In this document: positions 32,897 to 41,408 of the stretch, in pieces
How the letters are laid out: every line of letters begins with the position of its first letter
Numbering within the stretch: the first letter of the stretch is position 1
From: Paracoccus aminovorans
Lineage (GTDB): Bacteria; Pseudomonadota; Alphaproteobacteria; Rhodobacterales; Rhodobacteraceae
Direction: 5' to 3'
Assembly: GCF_900005615.1 (NCBI RefSeq)
Contig: NZ_LN832559.1
Span: forward strand, 1,332,837-1,396,836
DNA: 64,000 nt
The notes under the pieces: model-generated
Told to the model about the DNA's origin: nothing
The model's input: only the letters and a program-made list of their open reading frames with translations
Database searches by the model: none
Program-made: the position numbers and the translations under genes

Positions 32897-35800
32897 ATGT
32901 CCAGCACCGCCCCGTTCACCACCGACGCGAAATTCGCCGATGAGGCGGCGCTGTTGCGGGACCTGGTCACGCAGGCCGCGCTGAGCCCCCAGGCGCGCGC
33001 GGCGATCACCGCCCGCGCCGCCGAACTGGTGCGCCGCATCCGCGACGAGGCGAAGCCCACGATGATGGAGCATTTCCTGTCGGAATACGGGCTGTCCACG
33101 CGCGAGGGCGTGGCGCTGATGTGCCTGGCCGAGGCGATGCTGCGCGTGCCCGACAAGATGACCATCGACGCGCTGATCGAGGACAAGATCGCGCCCTCGG
33201 ACTGGGGCAAGCATCTGGGCGAGGCCTCGTCCTCATTGGTCAACGCCTCGACCTGGGCCTTGATGCTGACCGGCAAGGTGCTGGACGACGACCAGGCCGG
33301 CATCGCCGGCACGCTGCGCCGCGCCGTGCGCCGTCTGGGCGAGCCGGTGATCCGCACCGCCGTCGGTCGGGCGATGAAGGAGATGGGTCGGCAGTTCGTG
33401 CTGGGCCAGACCATCGACGCCGCGCTGGAGCGCGCCCGCCAGCGCGAGGCGCAGGGCTTTACCTACAGCTACGACATGCTGGGCGAGGCGGCGATGACCG
33501 GCACTGACGCCGCGCGCTACGACCGCGCCTATTCCGACGCCATCGCGGCGATCGCCAAGGCCTGCACCAAGGGCTCGGTCGAGGACAATCCCGGCATCTC
33601 GATCAAGCTGTCCGCTCTGCATCCGCGCTACGAGGTGGCGCAGGAGGGACGGGTGATGACCGAGCTGGTGCCGGTGGTGCTGAAGCTGGCGCGGCAGGCC
33701 AAGGCCGCAGGCATGGGCATGAACATCGACGCCGAGGAACAGGACCGGCTGGTGATCTCGCTCAAGGTGATCGAGGCGGTGCTGTCCGACCCCTCGCTGG
33801 CCGGCTGGGACGGGTTCGGGGTCGTGGTCCAGGCCTATGGCAAGCGCGCGGGCCAGACCATCGATTGGCTGCATGCGCTGGCCGAACGGCTGGACCGCCG
33901 CATCATGGTGCGGCTGGTCAAGGGCGCCTATTGGGATACCGAGATCAAGCGCGCCCAGGTCGAGGGCCTGCCCGGCTTTCCGCTGTTCACCAGCAAGGTC
34001 GCGACCGACGTCAGCTATATCGCCAATGCCCGCAAGCTGATCGGCTATGCCGACCGCATCTATCCGCAATTCGCCACCCACAACGCCCAGACCGTGGCGG
34101 CGGTGCTGGAAATGGCCGGCGACATCCGCTTCGAGTTCCAGCGCCTGCACGGCATGGGCGAGCGGCTGCACGACATCGTAATGCGCGACCACAACACCCG
34201 CTGCCGCATTTATGCGCCGGTCGGCGCGCATCGCGACCTGCTGGCCTATCTGGTGCGCCGCCTGCTGGAAAACGGCGCCAATTCCAGCTTCGTGCACCAG
34301 ATCGTGGACGAGGCGGTTGCGCCCGAGGAGGTCGCCCGCGATCCCATCGCCGCGCTGCCCGAGGCCCGGCCGCCGCGTGGGCTGCTGGCGCCCGAGGCGC
34401 TGTTCGGCGCGTCGCGCCGGAACTCAGCCGGCTTCGATCTCTCGGACGCGCAGACGCTCGCCCGCATCGCCGCTGCCCGCGAGGGGACGATCCCCGATGC
34501 GATGCCGCTGACGGTTTCCGAGGCCACCGGCACGATGCAGGACGTGCTGAACCCGGCGACGGGCGAAAGGATCGCCGCGGTGCTGATGGTCGATGCCGAG
34601 ACCGCCACCCGCGCCGTCGACGATGCCCGCAGCTGGGATGTGCCGGCCGCCGAGCGGGCGGCGGTGCTGCGCCGGGCCGCCGACCTCTACGAGGAGCATT
34701 ACGGCCCCATCTTCGGCATCCTCGCCCGCGAGGCCGGCAAGGCGCTGCCCGACGCGGTGGCCGAGCTGCGCGAGGCGGTGGACTTTCTGCGCTACTACGC
34801 CGCCGAGGGCGAGGCCCATGCCGAGGCCCCGCGCGGCATCGTCGGCGCGATCAGCCCCTGGAACTTTCCGCTGGCGATCTTCACCGGCCAGATCGCGGCG
34901 GCGCTGATGGCCGGCAATGCCGTCATCGCCAAGCCCGCCGAGCCGACGCCCATCGTCGCCGCCTATGCCGTGCGCCTGCTGCATCAGGCCGGGGTGCCGA
35001 AAACGGCGCTGCAACTGCTGCCGGGCGCTGGCCGCGTGGTCGGCACGGCGCTGACCGCGGACGCGCGGGTGTCGGGGCTGGTCTTCACCGGCTCGACCGC
35101 GACCGCGCAGACCATCGCCCGCACCATGGCCGCGAACCTGGCGCCCGGCATGCCGCTGATCGCGGAAACCGGCGGGCTGAACGCGATGGTGGTCGATTCC
35201 ACCGCCCTGCCGGAACAGGCGGTGCGCGACATCGTGAACTCGGCGTTCCGTTCGGCCGGCCAGCGCTGTTCGGCGCTGCGCTGCCTCTATGTGCAAGAGG
35301 ACGTGGCGCCGCATCTGATCGAGATGATCAAGGGCGCCATGGACGAGCTGCGCATCGGCGATCCCTGGGCGCTGACCACCGATGTCGGCCCGGTGATCGA
35401 CCCCAAGGCGCGCAACGAGATCGGCGACTACATCGCCGCGAACAGCAACCGCATCATCCACAGGCTGGCCGCGCCGTCGCAGGGCTTCTTCATCGCGCCG
35501 ACCATGCTGAAGGTCGCGGGCATCAACGACCTGGAACGCGAGATCTTCGGTCCCGTCCTGCATGTCGCGACCTTCCGCGGCGATCAGCTGGACAAGGTGA
35601 TCGCCGACATCAACGCCCGCGGCTTCGGCCTGACCTTCGGCCTGCACACCCGCATCGACAGCCGCGTGCAGGAGGTGTCGGACGCGATCCATGTCGGCAA
35701 TATCTACGTCAACCGCAACCAGATCGGCGCGGTCGTGGGCAGCCAGCCCTTCGGCGGCGAGGGGCTGTCGGGCACCGGGCCAAAGGCCGGCGGACCGCGC

Positions 35801-36298
35801 TATGTGCCGCGCTTCTTCGCACCTGCGGCGCCGCCGGTCCCCGCCGGCACCTGGCAGGGCCTGGCCGACGAGGCGCGGCTGCGCGGCGCGCTGGCCGCCG
35901 CAGCCCCGAAGCAGATCGAGGAACGGCTGATGCCCGGCCCGACCGGAGAGCTGAACCGGCTGACCGCCCATCGCCGCCCGCCGGTCCTGTGCCTTGGCCC
36001 CGGCGCTGCGGCGGTTGCGGCCCAGGTGGCGGCGGTCGAGGCGCTGGGCGGCCAGGCCGTCGGCGCCGAGGGCGACCTGCCCCCCGAGGCGTTGACCCGG
36101 CTGCCGCAGCTTTCCGCCGTGCTGTGGTGGGGCGACGCGGCGCGCGGCCGCGACTATGCCCAGGCCCTGGCCCGGCGCGAGGGCGAGATCGTGTCGCTGG
36201 TGACGGCGATCCCCGACCTCGCCCATGTCGCGCATGAGCGGCACCTTTGCGTCGACACCACCGCGGCCGGCGGCAATGCCGCGCTGCTGGCCGGCTGA
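32897..36298 (+). CDS. putA: Bifunctional proline dehydrogenase / glutamate-semialdehyde dehydrogenase
   Basis: 1133 residues. The N-terminal FAD proline dehydrogenase barrel shows SIKLSALHPRYE, NIDAEEQDRL and RLVKGAYWDTEIKRAQ. The C-terminal ALDH domain shows ISPWNFPLAIFTG, FTGSTATAQ, the Glu in LIAETGGLNAMVVDS and the Cys in SAGQRCSALRCLYV. It oxidises proline to glutamate, with substrate channelling between sites. RNA-binding/DNA-binding N-terminal ribbon of E. coli PutA is absent, so regulation is probably by the divergent Lrp protein. GAGGAAG precedes the ATG. Confidence 0.97.
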   Translation: MSSTAPFTTDAKFADEAALLRDLVTQAALSPQARAAITARAAELVRRIRDEAKPTMMEHFLSEYGLSTREGVALMCLAEAMLRVPDKMTIDALIEDKIAPSDWGKHLGEASSSLVNASTWALMLTGKVLDDDQAGIAGTLRRAVRRLGEPVIRTAVGRAMKEMGRQFVLGQTIDAALERARQREAQGFTYSYDMLGEAAMTGTDAARYDRAYSDAIAAIAKACTKGSVEDNPGISIKLSALHPRYEVAQEGRVMTELVPVVLKLARQAKAAGMGMNIDAEEQDRLVISLKVIEAVLSDPSLAGWDGFGVVVQAYGKRAGQTIDWLHALAERLDRRIMVRLVKGAYWDTEIKRAQVEGLPGFPLFTSKVATDVSYIANARKLIGYADRIYPQFATHNAQTVAAVLEMAGDIRFEFQRLHGMGERLHDIVMRDHNTRCRIYAPVGAHRDLLAYLVRRLLENGANSSFVHQIVDEAVAPEEVARDPIAALPEARPPRGLLAPEALFGASRRNSAGFDLSDAQTLARIAAAREGTIPDAMPLTVSEATGTMQDVLNPATGERIAAVLMVDAETATRAVDDARSWDVPAAERAAVLRRAADLYEEHYGPIFGILAREAGKALPDAVAELREAVDFLRYYAAEGEAHAEAPRGIVGAISPWNFPLAIFTGQIAAALMAGNAVIAKPAEPTPIVAAYAVRLLHQAGVPKTALQLLPGAGRVVGTALTADARVSGLVFTGSTATAQTIARTMAANLAPGMPLIAETGGLNAMVVDSTALPEQAVRDIVNSAFRSAGQRCSALRCLYVQEDVAPHLIEMIKGAMDELRIGDPWALTTDVGPVIDPKARNEIGDYIAANSNRIIHRLAAPSQGFFIAPTMLKVAGINDLEREIFGPVLHVATFRGDQLDKVIADINARGFGLTFGLHTRIDSRVQEVSDAIHVGNIYVNRNQIGAVVGSQPFGGEGLSGTGPKAGGPRYVPRFFAPAAPPVPAGTWQGLADEARLRGALAAAAPKQIEERLMPGPTGELNRLTAHRRPPVLCLGPGAAAVAAQVAAVEALGGQAVGAEGDLPPEALTRLPQLSAVLWWGDAARGRDYAQALARREGEIVSLVTAIPDLAHVAHERHLCVDTTAAGGNAALLAG

Positions 36299-36328
36299 AT
36301 TCAGGACATTGCCCCAAGGAGGCGTCCC

Positions 36329-37738
36329 ATGAGCAACCAGTCATTCCTCGCCGACGTGAACGAGATGTTCGACGTCGCCGCCACCCGATGCGACCTGCCC
36401 GAGGGGCTGGCCGAGAAGATCAAGGTCTGTAACGCCACCTATGTCACCCGCTTCGGCGTGCGGCTGCGCGGCCGGATGCATACCTTCACCGGCTGGCGGG
36501 CGGTGCATTCGACGCATAGCCGCCCGGCCAAGGGCGGCATCCGCTTCGCCCCCGATGCCGACCAGGACGAGGTCGAGGCGCTGGCGGCGCTGATGACCTA
36601 CAAATGCGCGCTGGTGCGGCTGCCCTTCGGCGGCTCCAAGGGCGCGCTGAAGATCGATCCCGCCGACTGGAACGAGACCGAGCTGGAAAAGATCACCCGC
36701 CGCTTCGCGCAAGAGCTGATGGCGCACGAATTCCTCAGCTCGGCGACCAACGTGCCGGCGCCGGACATGGGCACGGGCGAGCTGAACATGATGTGGATCG
36801 CCGACGAATACCGCCGCGCGCGGCCGCAGGACATCAACGCTTTGGGCTGCGTCACCGGCAAGCCGGTCGGCGGCGGCGGCATCGAGGGCCGCACCGAGGC
36901 CACCGGCCGCGGCGTGCAATATGCGATCCGCGAATTCTTCCGCCACCCCGCCGACCGCGCCCGGGCCGGGTTCCAGTCCGAAACCCTGGCCGGCCTCGCC
37001 TGCGTGGTGCAGGGTCTTGGCAACGTGGGCTTCCATGCCGCCAAGTTCCTGTCGCAAGAGGACGGCGTCCGCATCGTCACGGTGATCGAACGCACGGGCG
37101 TGGTGCGCAATCCCGACGGCCTCGACATCGACGCGCTCAAGGCGCATCTGGTGCAGACCGGCTCGGTCGAGGGCTTTGCCGGCGGCGCGGTCAGCCTGCC
37201 CGACATGGGCGCGCTGGGCGACGAATGCGACATCCTGATCCCCGCCGCCGCCGAGGGCGCGATCACCGCCGAGAACGCCGCCGCGATCAAGGCGGCGCTG
37301 ATCGTCGAGGCCGCCAACGGTCCCACGACCAAGGCCGCGGACACCATCCTGCGCCAGGCCGGCAAGATCATCCTGCCCGACCTGTTCGCCAATGCCGGCG
37401 GCGTGGTGGTGTCCTATTTCGAATGGGTCAAGAACCTCAGCCACATCCCCTTCGGCCTGATGGAGCGGCGGCTGGAAGAGGACGAGCACAGGCTGCTTGC
37501 CCGCTCGCTCGAACAGATGACCGGCCGGGACTTTCCCAGCGAGCACGCCGGCTTCCTGGAGGCGCGCAGCGAGATCGCGCTGGTGCGCTCGGGGCTCGAC
37601 GACATCATGCGCGCGGCCTATCGCCGCATGAGCGCGCTGTGGAACCGCCCCGACGGCGCCTATCCCGACCTGCGCACCGCCGCCTATGTGCTGGCCATCG
37701 ACGAGGTCGCCCAGGCCTACAAGGCCATCGGTCTCTGA
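36329..37738 (+). CDS. gdhA: Glutamate dehydrogenase
   Basis: 469 residues, AAGGAGG upstream. The substrate domain has RPAKGGIRFAP, the catalytic segment PFGGSKGAL with its Lys, and SSATNVPAPDMGTG. The coenzyme domain holds VVQGLGNVGFHAAK. It interconverts glutamate and 2-oxoglutarate. Following putA, it lets proline nitrogen be released as ammonia and the carbon enter the TCA cycle. The coenzyme (NAD or NADP) is not clear from the sequence. Confidence 0.94.
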   Translation: MSNQSFLADVNEMFDVAATRCDLPEGLAEKIKVCNATYVTRFGVRLRGRMHTFTGWRAVHSTHSRPAKGGIRFAPDADQDEVEALAALMTYKCALVRLPFGGSKGALKIDPADWNETELEKITRRFAQELMAHEFLSSATNVPAPDMGTGELNMMWIADEYRRARPQDINALGCVTGKPVGGGGIEGRTEATGRGVQYAIREFFRHPADRARAGFQSETLAGLACVVQGLGNVGFHAAKFLSQEDGVRIVTVIERTGVVRNPDGLDIDALKAHLVQTGSVEGFAGGAVSLPDMGALGDECDILIPAAAEGAITAENAAAIKAALIVEAANGPTTKAADTILRQAGKIILPDLFANAGGVVVSYFEWVKNLSHIPFGLMERRLEEDEHRLLARSLEQMTGRDFPSEHAGFLEARSEIALVRSGLDDIMRAAYRRMSALWNRPDGAYPDLRTAAYVLAIDEVAQAYKAIGL

Positions 37739-38028
37739 CGGCTGGCCTGTGCGGCGGGGTGGACGCGGCGGGGCCTTGAACGGTGTGCCCTGCCTTGCTT
37801 CAGGCCGATCTTCTGCGAAAGCCAGGACGGCTTTGGCCGCCTCGCGCACTTGCAGTCCGATCTGCCAAAGCTGGGTGTGAAACGCCGGAGTCCGGTCTGA
37901 TGGTCCTGGATGGGCCGAAGGCCGGCATGGCGCGGCCGGATCCGGGCCTTGCCAAGTCGGCACGATGTGTTTCACTATGCCCATCGGCAGCACAGGACCG
38001 GGCTGCATTGCCGGCAAGGGGAAGGCCG
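37739..38028 (+). other. 290-bp gap with no assigned feature
   Basis: No convincing gene, hairpin or promoter is seen between gdhA and the DUF2478 gene; frames here are open only by GC bias. Confidence 0.4.
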
Positions 38029-38541
38029 ATGGATATTCGTTATGTCTGCTCCGAGGACGAACGCAGGACCGACGCGGTCCTGGCCGCCGTCGCCGAAAGG
38101 GCAGCGCAGCAGGGCATCGCCCTGGCCGGCACGGTGCAGCCGGTCGATCCCGATGTGCCGCCGGAAAAATGCCATATCGTGCTGGCCCTGCTGCCGGACG
38201 GCGAGCGGCGCGACATCAGCTATCCGCTGCAGCCCGGCCATGAGGGCTGCCGGCTGAACCCCGGGGCCCTTGAGGAGGCCGTCGTGGTCGTCCAGCGCCG
38301 GTTGCCCGGTGCGCAGGCGCTGGTGGTGAACAAGTTCGGCAAGCAGGAGGCGGCCGGTCGCGGCCTTGTCCATGCCATCGGCGAGGCCTGCGCCCGGGGC
38401 ATCCCGGTGTTGATCGGGGTCTCGCCCGCCTTGCTGGATGCCTTCCTGGATTTCGCCGACGGCCGGGCAGAGCGGCTGCCGGCCGAAGAGGCGCCGATAT
38501 TCGACTGGCTGCGGACGGGCTGCGCCGCTTCCGCCGCCTGA
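38029..38541 (+). CDS. DUF2478 protein, molybdenum-associated
   Basis: 170 residues from ATG at 38029 (AAGGGGAAGG upstream). Features: GCRLNPGALEEAVVVVQRRL, then ALVVNKFGKQEAAGRGL and IPVLIGVSPALLDAFLDFAD, which fit DUF2478 (a nucleotide-binding-like family often near molybdate genes). The next gene is a molybdate-binding Mop protein, supporting a molybdenum link. The actual activity is unknown. Confidence 0.75.
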   Translation: MDIRYVCSEDERRTDAVLAAVAERAAQQGIALAGTVQPVDPDVPPEKCHIVLALLPDGERRDISYPLQPGHEGCRLNPGALEEAVVVVQRRLPGAQALVVNKFGKQEAAGRGLVHAIGEACARGIPVLIGVSPALLDAFLDFADGRAERLPAEEAPIFDWLRTGCAASAA

Positions 38542-38567
38542 TCCCGATCAAACCAAGGAGACACGCC

Positions 38568-38777
38568 ATGAAACTCAGCGCCCGCAACATCCTGCCCGGC
38601 ACCGTGACCGAGATCGTCACCGGGGCGGTGACCAGCCATGTCCGCATCGATCTGGGCGGCAGCACCGTCACCGCCGCGATCACCAACGAGGCGGTGAAGG
38701 AACTGGGGTTGAAGGTCGGCTCTCGGGCTTCGGCCGTGATCAAGGCCTCCGACGTGATGGTCGGTGTGGACGACTGA
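38568..38777 (+). CDS. Molbindin-like Mop/TOBE protein
   Basis: 69 residues, a single Mop domain: KLSARNILPGTVTEIVTGAV, then ITNEAVKELGLKVGS and AVIKASDVMVGVDD. Molbindins store or buffer molybdate in the cytoplasm as hexamers. It starts 26 bases after the DUF2478 stop with AAGGAGA upstream, an evident two-gene unit. Confidence 0.93.
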   Translation: MKLSARNILPGTVTEIVTGAVTSHVRIDLGGSTVTAAITNEAVKELGLKVGSRASAVIKASDVMVGVDD

Positions 38778-38963
38778 TCGGTGTCCCGCAACGCGTGAGG
38801 CAGCTTCCCGCAGTTTCACTTGCGTGACCGGGACCGAGCGGAGTCATGCGATGTGGTCGTCCGCCCGGAGCTGGTTGCGGAAGCCCGGGAACAAGACCCG
38901 GGCCAACTCCTGCGCCCTGTGCCGCTTGCCGCTGCGGACCACCCGTGAAACCAGCGTCGGGCC

Positions 38964-39545
38964 TCAGGCCCAGAGCGCCCACAGCGCGAACAGCGGCGCA
39001 TCGCCCGATCGCATGGCGTGCACGATCCCCGGAGGATTGTAGAAGCTGCCGCCCATGCCCGGCTCGAACCAATCGGAATCGCCATGCCGGAACTGGCCCG
39101 GCGACAGCACCAGATAGGTTTCCTCGGGCGCGTGATGGTGGTCTGGATAGCGCGTCTGCGGTGCAAGAACGCTAAGACCCAGCCAGAGGTCGCGACGGTC
39201 TTCGATCCCGGCGGGTCCCAGCAGCATGGCGTTGGCGTGGCTTTCGGCGAAATTCGCGCTGGCGGTGTCGCCGCCGCTGTGGCGGCGCCAGCAGAGCAGC
39301 GGCGACAGTTCCCGCAGTGCCGCGAACAGCGCCGCCAGGTCCGCTGCCTCGGGCGGATCGTCGAGCACGCGGTCGAACCATTCGCAGACCGGCAGGCGCG
39401 CGGGCTTGGCGCCGGGCGCGGCGACGGTTTCCCAGGCGGCGGCAATGCGCTCGACCGAGGCGGGAGAATCGCCGTCGTGGGCGCGGGCGCGCAAGGCGGG
39501 CAGCGCTGTGTCCAGCAGGCTTTGCAGGGGTGCGGGGCGGGTCAT
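38964..39545 (-). CDS. DMSP-lyase-type cupin
   Basis: 193 residues. The cupin metal site is clear: HHH at 136-138, Glu 141/142 and Tyr 144 in YPDHHHAPEETYLVLSPG, and a further His 176 in PPGIVHAMRS. This is the pattern of DddQ-type dimethylsulfoniopropionate lyases of Rhodobacteraceae, which cleave DMSP to DMS and acrylate. No other ddd gene adjoins, so a different cupin role cannot be ruled out. Confidence 0.75.
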   Translation of the reverse strand: MTRPAPLQSLLDTALPALRARAHDGDSPASVERIAAAWETVAAPGAKPARLPVCEWFDRVLDDPPEAADLAALFAALRELSPLLCWRRHSGGDTASANFAESHANAMLLGPAGIEDRRDLWLGLSVLAPQTRYPDHHHAPEETYLVLSPGQFRHGDSDWFEPGMGGSFYNPPGIVHAMRSGDAPLFALWALWA

Positions 39546-39625
39546 GGCGTCCTCCTTGGCCGGTCGTTGTCGGCCGGTTCGATCCCGGCAGATTGCCCGG
39601 ACGTGGAAGGCGAGTCAAAGCCGGG

Positions 39626-39659
39626 GTGTTGAACGGATTGGAACAAGGTTCCCGCTTCT
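39626..39659 (+). repeat. IS21-type terminal sequence relic
   Basis: GTGTTGAACGG-A-TTG-AA-AAGG followed by CCCGCTTCT matches the left end of the two IS21 copies (48937 and 61631) at about 29-30 of 34 positions. No istA or istB follows, so this is a solo or diverged end at the edge of the accessory region. Confidence 0.5.
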
Positions 39660-39669
39660 CCACCGACCC

Positions 39670-39990
39670 GGAGGCAGAGCACGGAATTCCGATCGACTTC
39701 GACCATCGTTCCATGGCGCCCCAGGCCATTGCCGACTCTCGCGCGGCCGGCTGGATCAGGGACCTGAAGCTGGAAGGCGGAGGTCATGGCGTCGGTCAGG
39801 TGGACGCAGACTGCAGGCCGCGCTGGAAGATCGCAGCTGCCGCTTCATTTCGCCCGTTTTCGACAACCTGAAACCCGATGGCGGCGCAATGCGCATCCGG
39901 GGCGTGAGGCTCGTAAACGACCTGGCGCTGCGTACCGCGCCGCCTGCCGCCGAGCCGGAAGCCAACGCCTATCTGCAAGCCGCCGATTGA
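39670..39990 (+). pseudogene. Frameshifted fragment of a Mu I-like phage protein
   Basis: Across three frames the pieces line up with the Mu I protein (head protease/scaffold). They are HGIPIDFDHRSMAPQAIAD with AAGWIRDLKLEGG, then VRWTQTAGRA, then ALEDRSCRFISPVFDNLKPD with GVRLVNDLALRT. The family has AAGWI.DL...G, V.WT.AGR.AL and YR.ISPVF. Two shifts and a missing N terminus make it dead. It is separate from the gpG-like gene at 27260, so Mu-type debris occurs in more than one place. Confidence 0.6.
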
Positions 39991-40397
39991 GGACCGGGCC
40001 GGGATCGCGCAATTCTCGTCCCTCGGGGGACATCTCTCCGCCGCGGCGGAACTCTCTGGACCTGTCGCGGTTTGGTGCCGCTCCTTTGATAGCATAATGT
40101 GCAGCAAGGGAGACGAACTATGGGCGTCGAGGTCGCGGACGACGCAATCCGCATCATGGGATGCGAAGACGGAGCTGCTAAGAACGCTTATTGCGGGGCA
40201 AGTGCGGCAATCGGCGGCGATTAGCGTGCCCAGAGGCGGTCTGAAATGGCGGAGGGGATGGGCCTGGCGTCCAACCTTCTCCATCTACTGAATTATTGTT
40301 TTCAAATAATTTCTAGACCATCTCGGCAGCATGGACCCATCCGCAAAGACTGCTGCGCGGCGCGGATTGACCGCGATAGGGACGCGGCCCCGGCATT
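39991..40397 (+). other. Gene-poor border of the copper island
   Basis: No clear gene. A short frame with AUG at about 40128 is not persuasive. It contains repeat copy A (40247-40305). The end of the cytochrome c gene lies beyond 40397. Confidence 0.4.
40247..40305 (+). repeat. Imperfect 58-bp direct repeat, copy A (att-like)
   Basis: TGGCGGAGGGGATGGG-CCTG-CGTC-AACCTTCTCCA and the following CTNAATTATTGTTTT pattern recur at 51521-51579 with about 80-85 percent identity. The first 16 bases equal the reverse complement of a typical tRNA-Ser 3' end (…CCCATCCCCTCCGCCA); the T-loop part does not match, so it is not a gene. The two copies bracket the copper/chromate/IS21 block. Confidence 0.6.
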
Positions 40398-40868
40398 TCA
40401 GTCGCGGCGGGAAACCTCCTTCTGATATCCGCGCTCGCGCTCCGGCCAGGTGCTCTTGATATAGGCGAGGACAGCCCGGATCTCGGCGTCGCCGAGGACA
40501 TCGGCAAACCCCGGCATGTCGCTCTCATAGCCGCCCCCGACAATGGCGGCCGTGCCTTCCTTGACGATGCGGAACAGGATGTCATCGGGATGGTGCCATG
40601 TGTGGCCGCCGGCATCGTGCGGTGGCGCCGGGAGACGCCCGGACGGAAGCGGCGTCTTCCAGTCGGGCTGCCCCTCAAGCTGCGCACCGTGGCAGGACGC
40701 GCATTGATCCGCATAGACCTGCCGGCCCTGTTTGATGACTTCTGCAGACGCCGCGGCGGTGGACGCAGTACGGACCTGATACCATCCGACGAAGATCGCC
40801 AGGATCAGGCCGCCGAGGAGCAACCCGAGCCACAGAATATCGCGGAGTTCTTTGCGCATGAGTTGCAT
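40398..40868 (-). CDS. Membrane-anchored c-type cytochrome
   Basis: 156 residues from the ATG at 40866-40868; no good ribosome site marks it and the ATG at 40857-40859 is also possible. One membrane segment (ILWLGLLLGGLILAIFVGWY) anchors a small cytochrome c domain with C-A-S-C-H and a distal Met ligand in YESDMPGFADVL. It probably carries electrons in the periplasm. It is divergent from the copper genes, in line with electron transfer linked to copper oxidation or respiration. Confidence 0.85.
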   Translation of the reverse strand: MQLMRKELRDILWLGLLLGGLILAIFVGWYQVRTASTAAASAEVIKQGRQVYADQCASCHGAQLEGQPDWKTPLPSGRLPAPPHDAGGHTWHHPDDILFRIVKEGTAAIVGGGYESDMPGFADVLGDAEIRAVLAYIKSTWPERERGYQKEVSRRD

Positions 40869-40941
40869 GATTGATGGCGAGGAATTTCTATTGGATACAT
40901 GCCGAGGATGAATTTCTGCCAGAGGCGCGACGCTGGGGGCA

Positions 40942-41334
40942 ATGGACATTCCCGTGACCAGCGCCTATCTTTCCGGCATGTTTTCGCGCCTTGTTGCCAT
41001 GCTTGCCGTACTCGCGATCGCCGTTATGACGACGGTGACGTCCGCGCATGCGGCGGGCTTGAGCACAGAGCCCGATCACGCGGCGCATGTCAGCGAGATA
41101 ATGCAGATTGCGGCCGGCAGCGACCATTCCTGTGATGGCGATCAGCACTGCGGATCGATCGACGCCGAAAGCTGTGAACTGCTATGCGTAGGTCTTTCGG
41201 TCTTCCTGACCCCGCCGAGCGAAGGCTCGGGCCGTGATTACGCGCCTGCCGGCCATGACTTCCCCACCGGCGTCATCCTCGCCAGTCGGGCACCCGGGCT
41301 GAACGAACGCCCTCCCAAGCTCCGTCTCCTCTGA
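40942..41334 (+). CDS. Secreted His/Cys-containing protein of the copper island
   Basis: 130 residues (GGGGGCA before the ATG; a start at 40978 would give a tighter signal peptide). A signal peptide (FSRLVAMLAVLAIAVMTTVT, ending SAHA) leads to a segment with His and Cys (DHAAH, SDHSCDGDQHCGS, SCELLCVG). These are plausible metal ligands. It precedes a multicopper oxidase gene by 74 bp. I do not recognise a named family; a periplasmic copper-binding role is inference. Confidence 0.65.
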   Translation: MDIPVTSAYLSGMFSRLVAMLAVLAIAVMTTVTSAHAAGLSTEPDHAAHVSEIMQIAAGSDHSCDGDQHCGSIDAESCELLCVGLSVFLTPPSEGSGRDYAPAGHDFPTGVILASRAPGLNERPPKLRLL

Positions 41335-41408
41335 TCGCGTCCGGGCCACGAGGCCCGCGGCGTCCTATCGGTTTTGATGAACGGGACTGCTGTCCCGAGG
41401 AGACGACC

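Noticed and set aside
36341..38017. 558-codon minus-strand frame opposite gdhA
   Set aside because: Shadow of gdhA with no domain, no ribosome site.
40097..40291. 64-codon plus-strand frame ending in the 58-bp repeat
   Set aside because: It could be the end of a recombinase-like gene, but the evidence is too weak, and the last part is the att-like repeat.
40247..40305. A tRNA-Ser gene on the minus strand
   Set aside because: Only the acceptor-stem end matches; T-loop and the rest of a cloverleaf are absent, so it was reported as a repeat.
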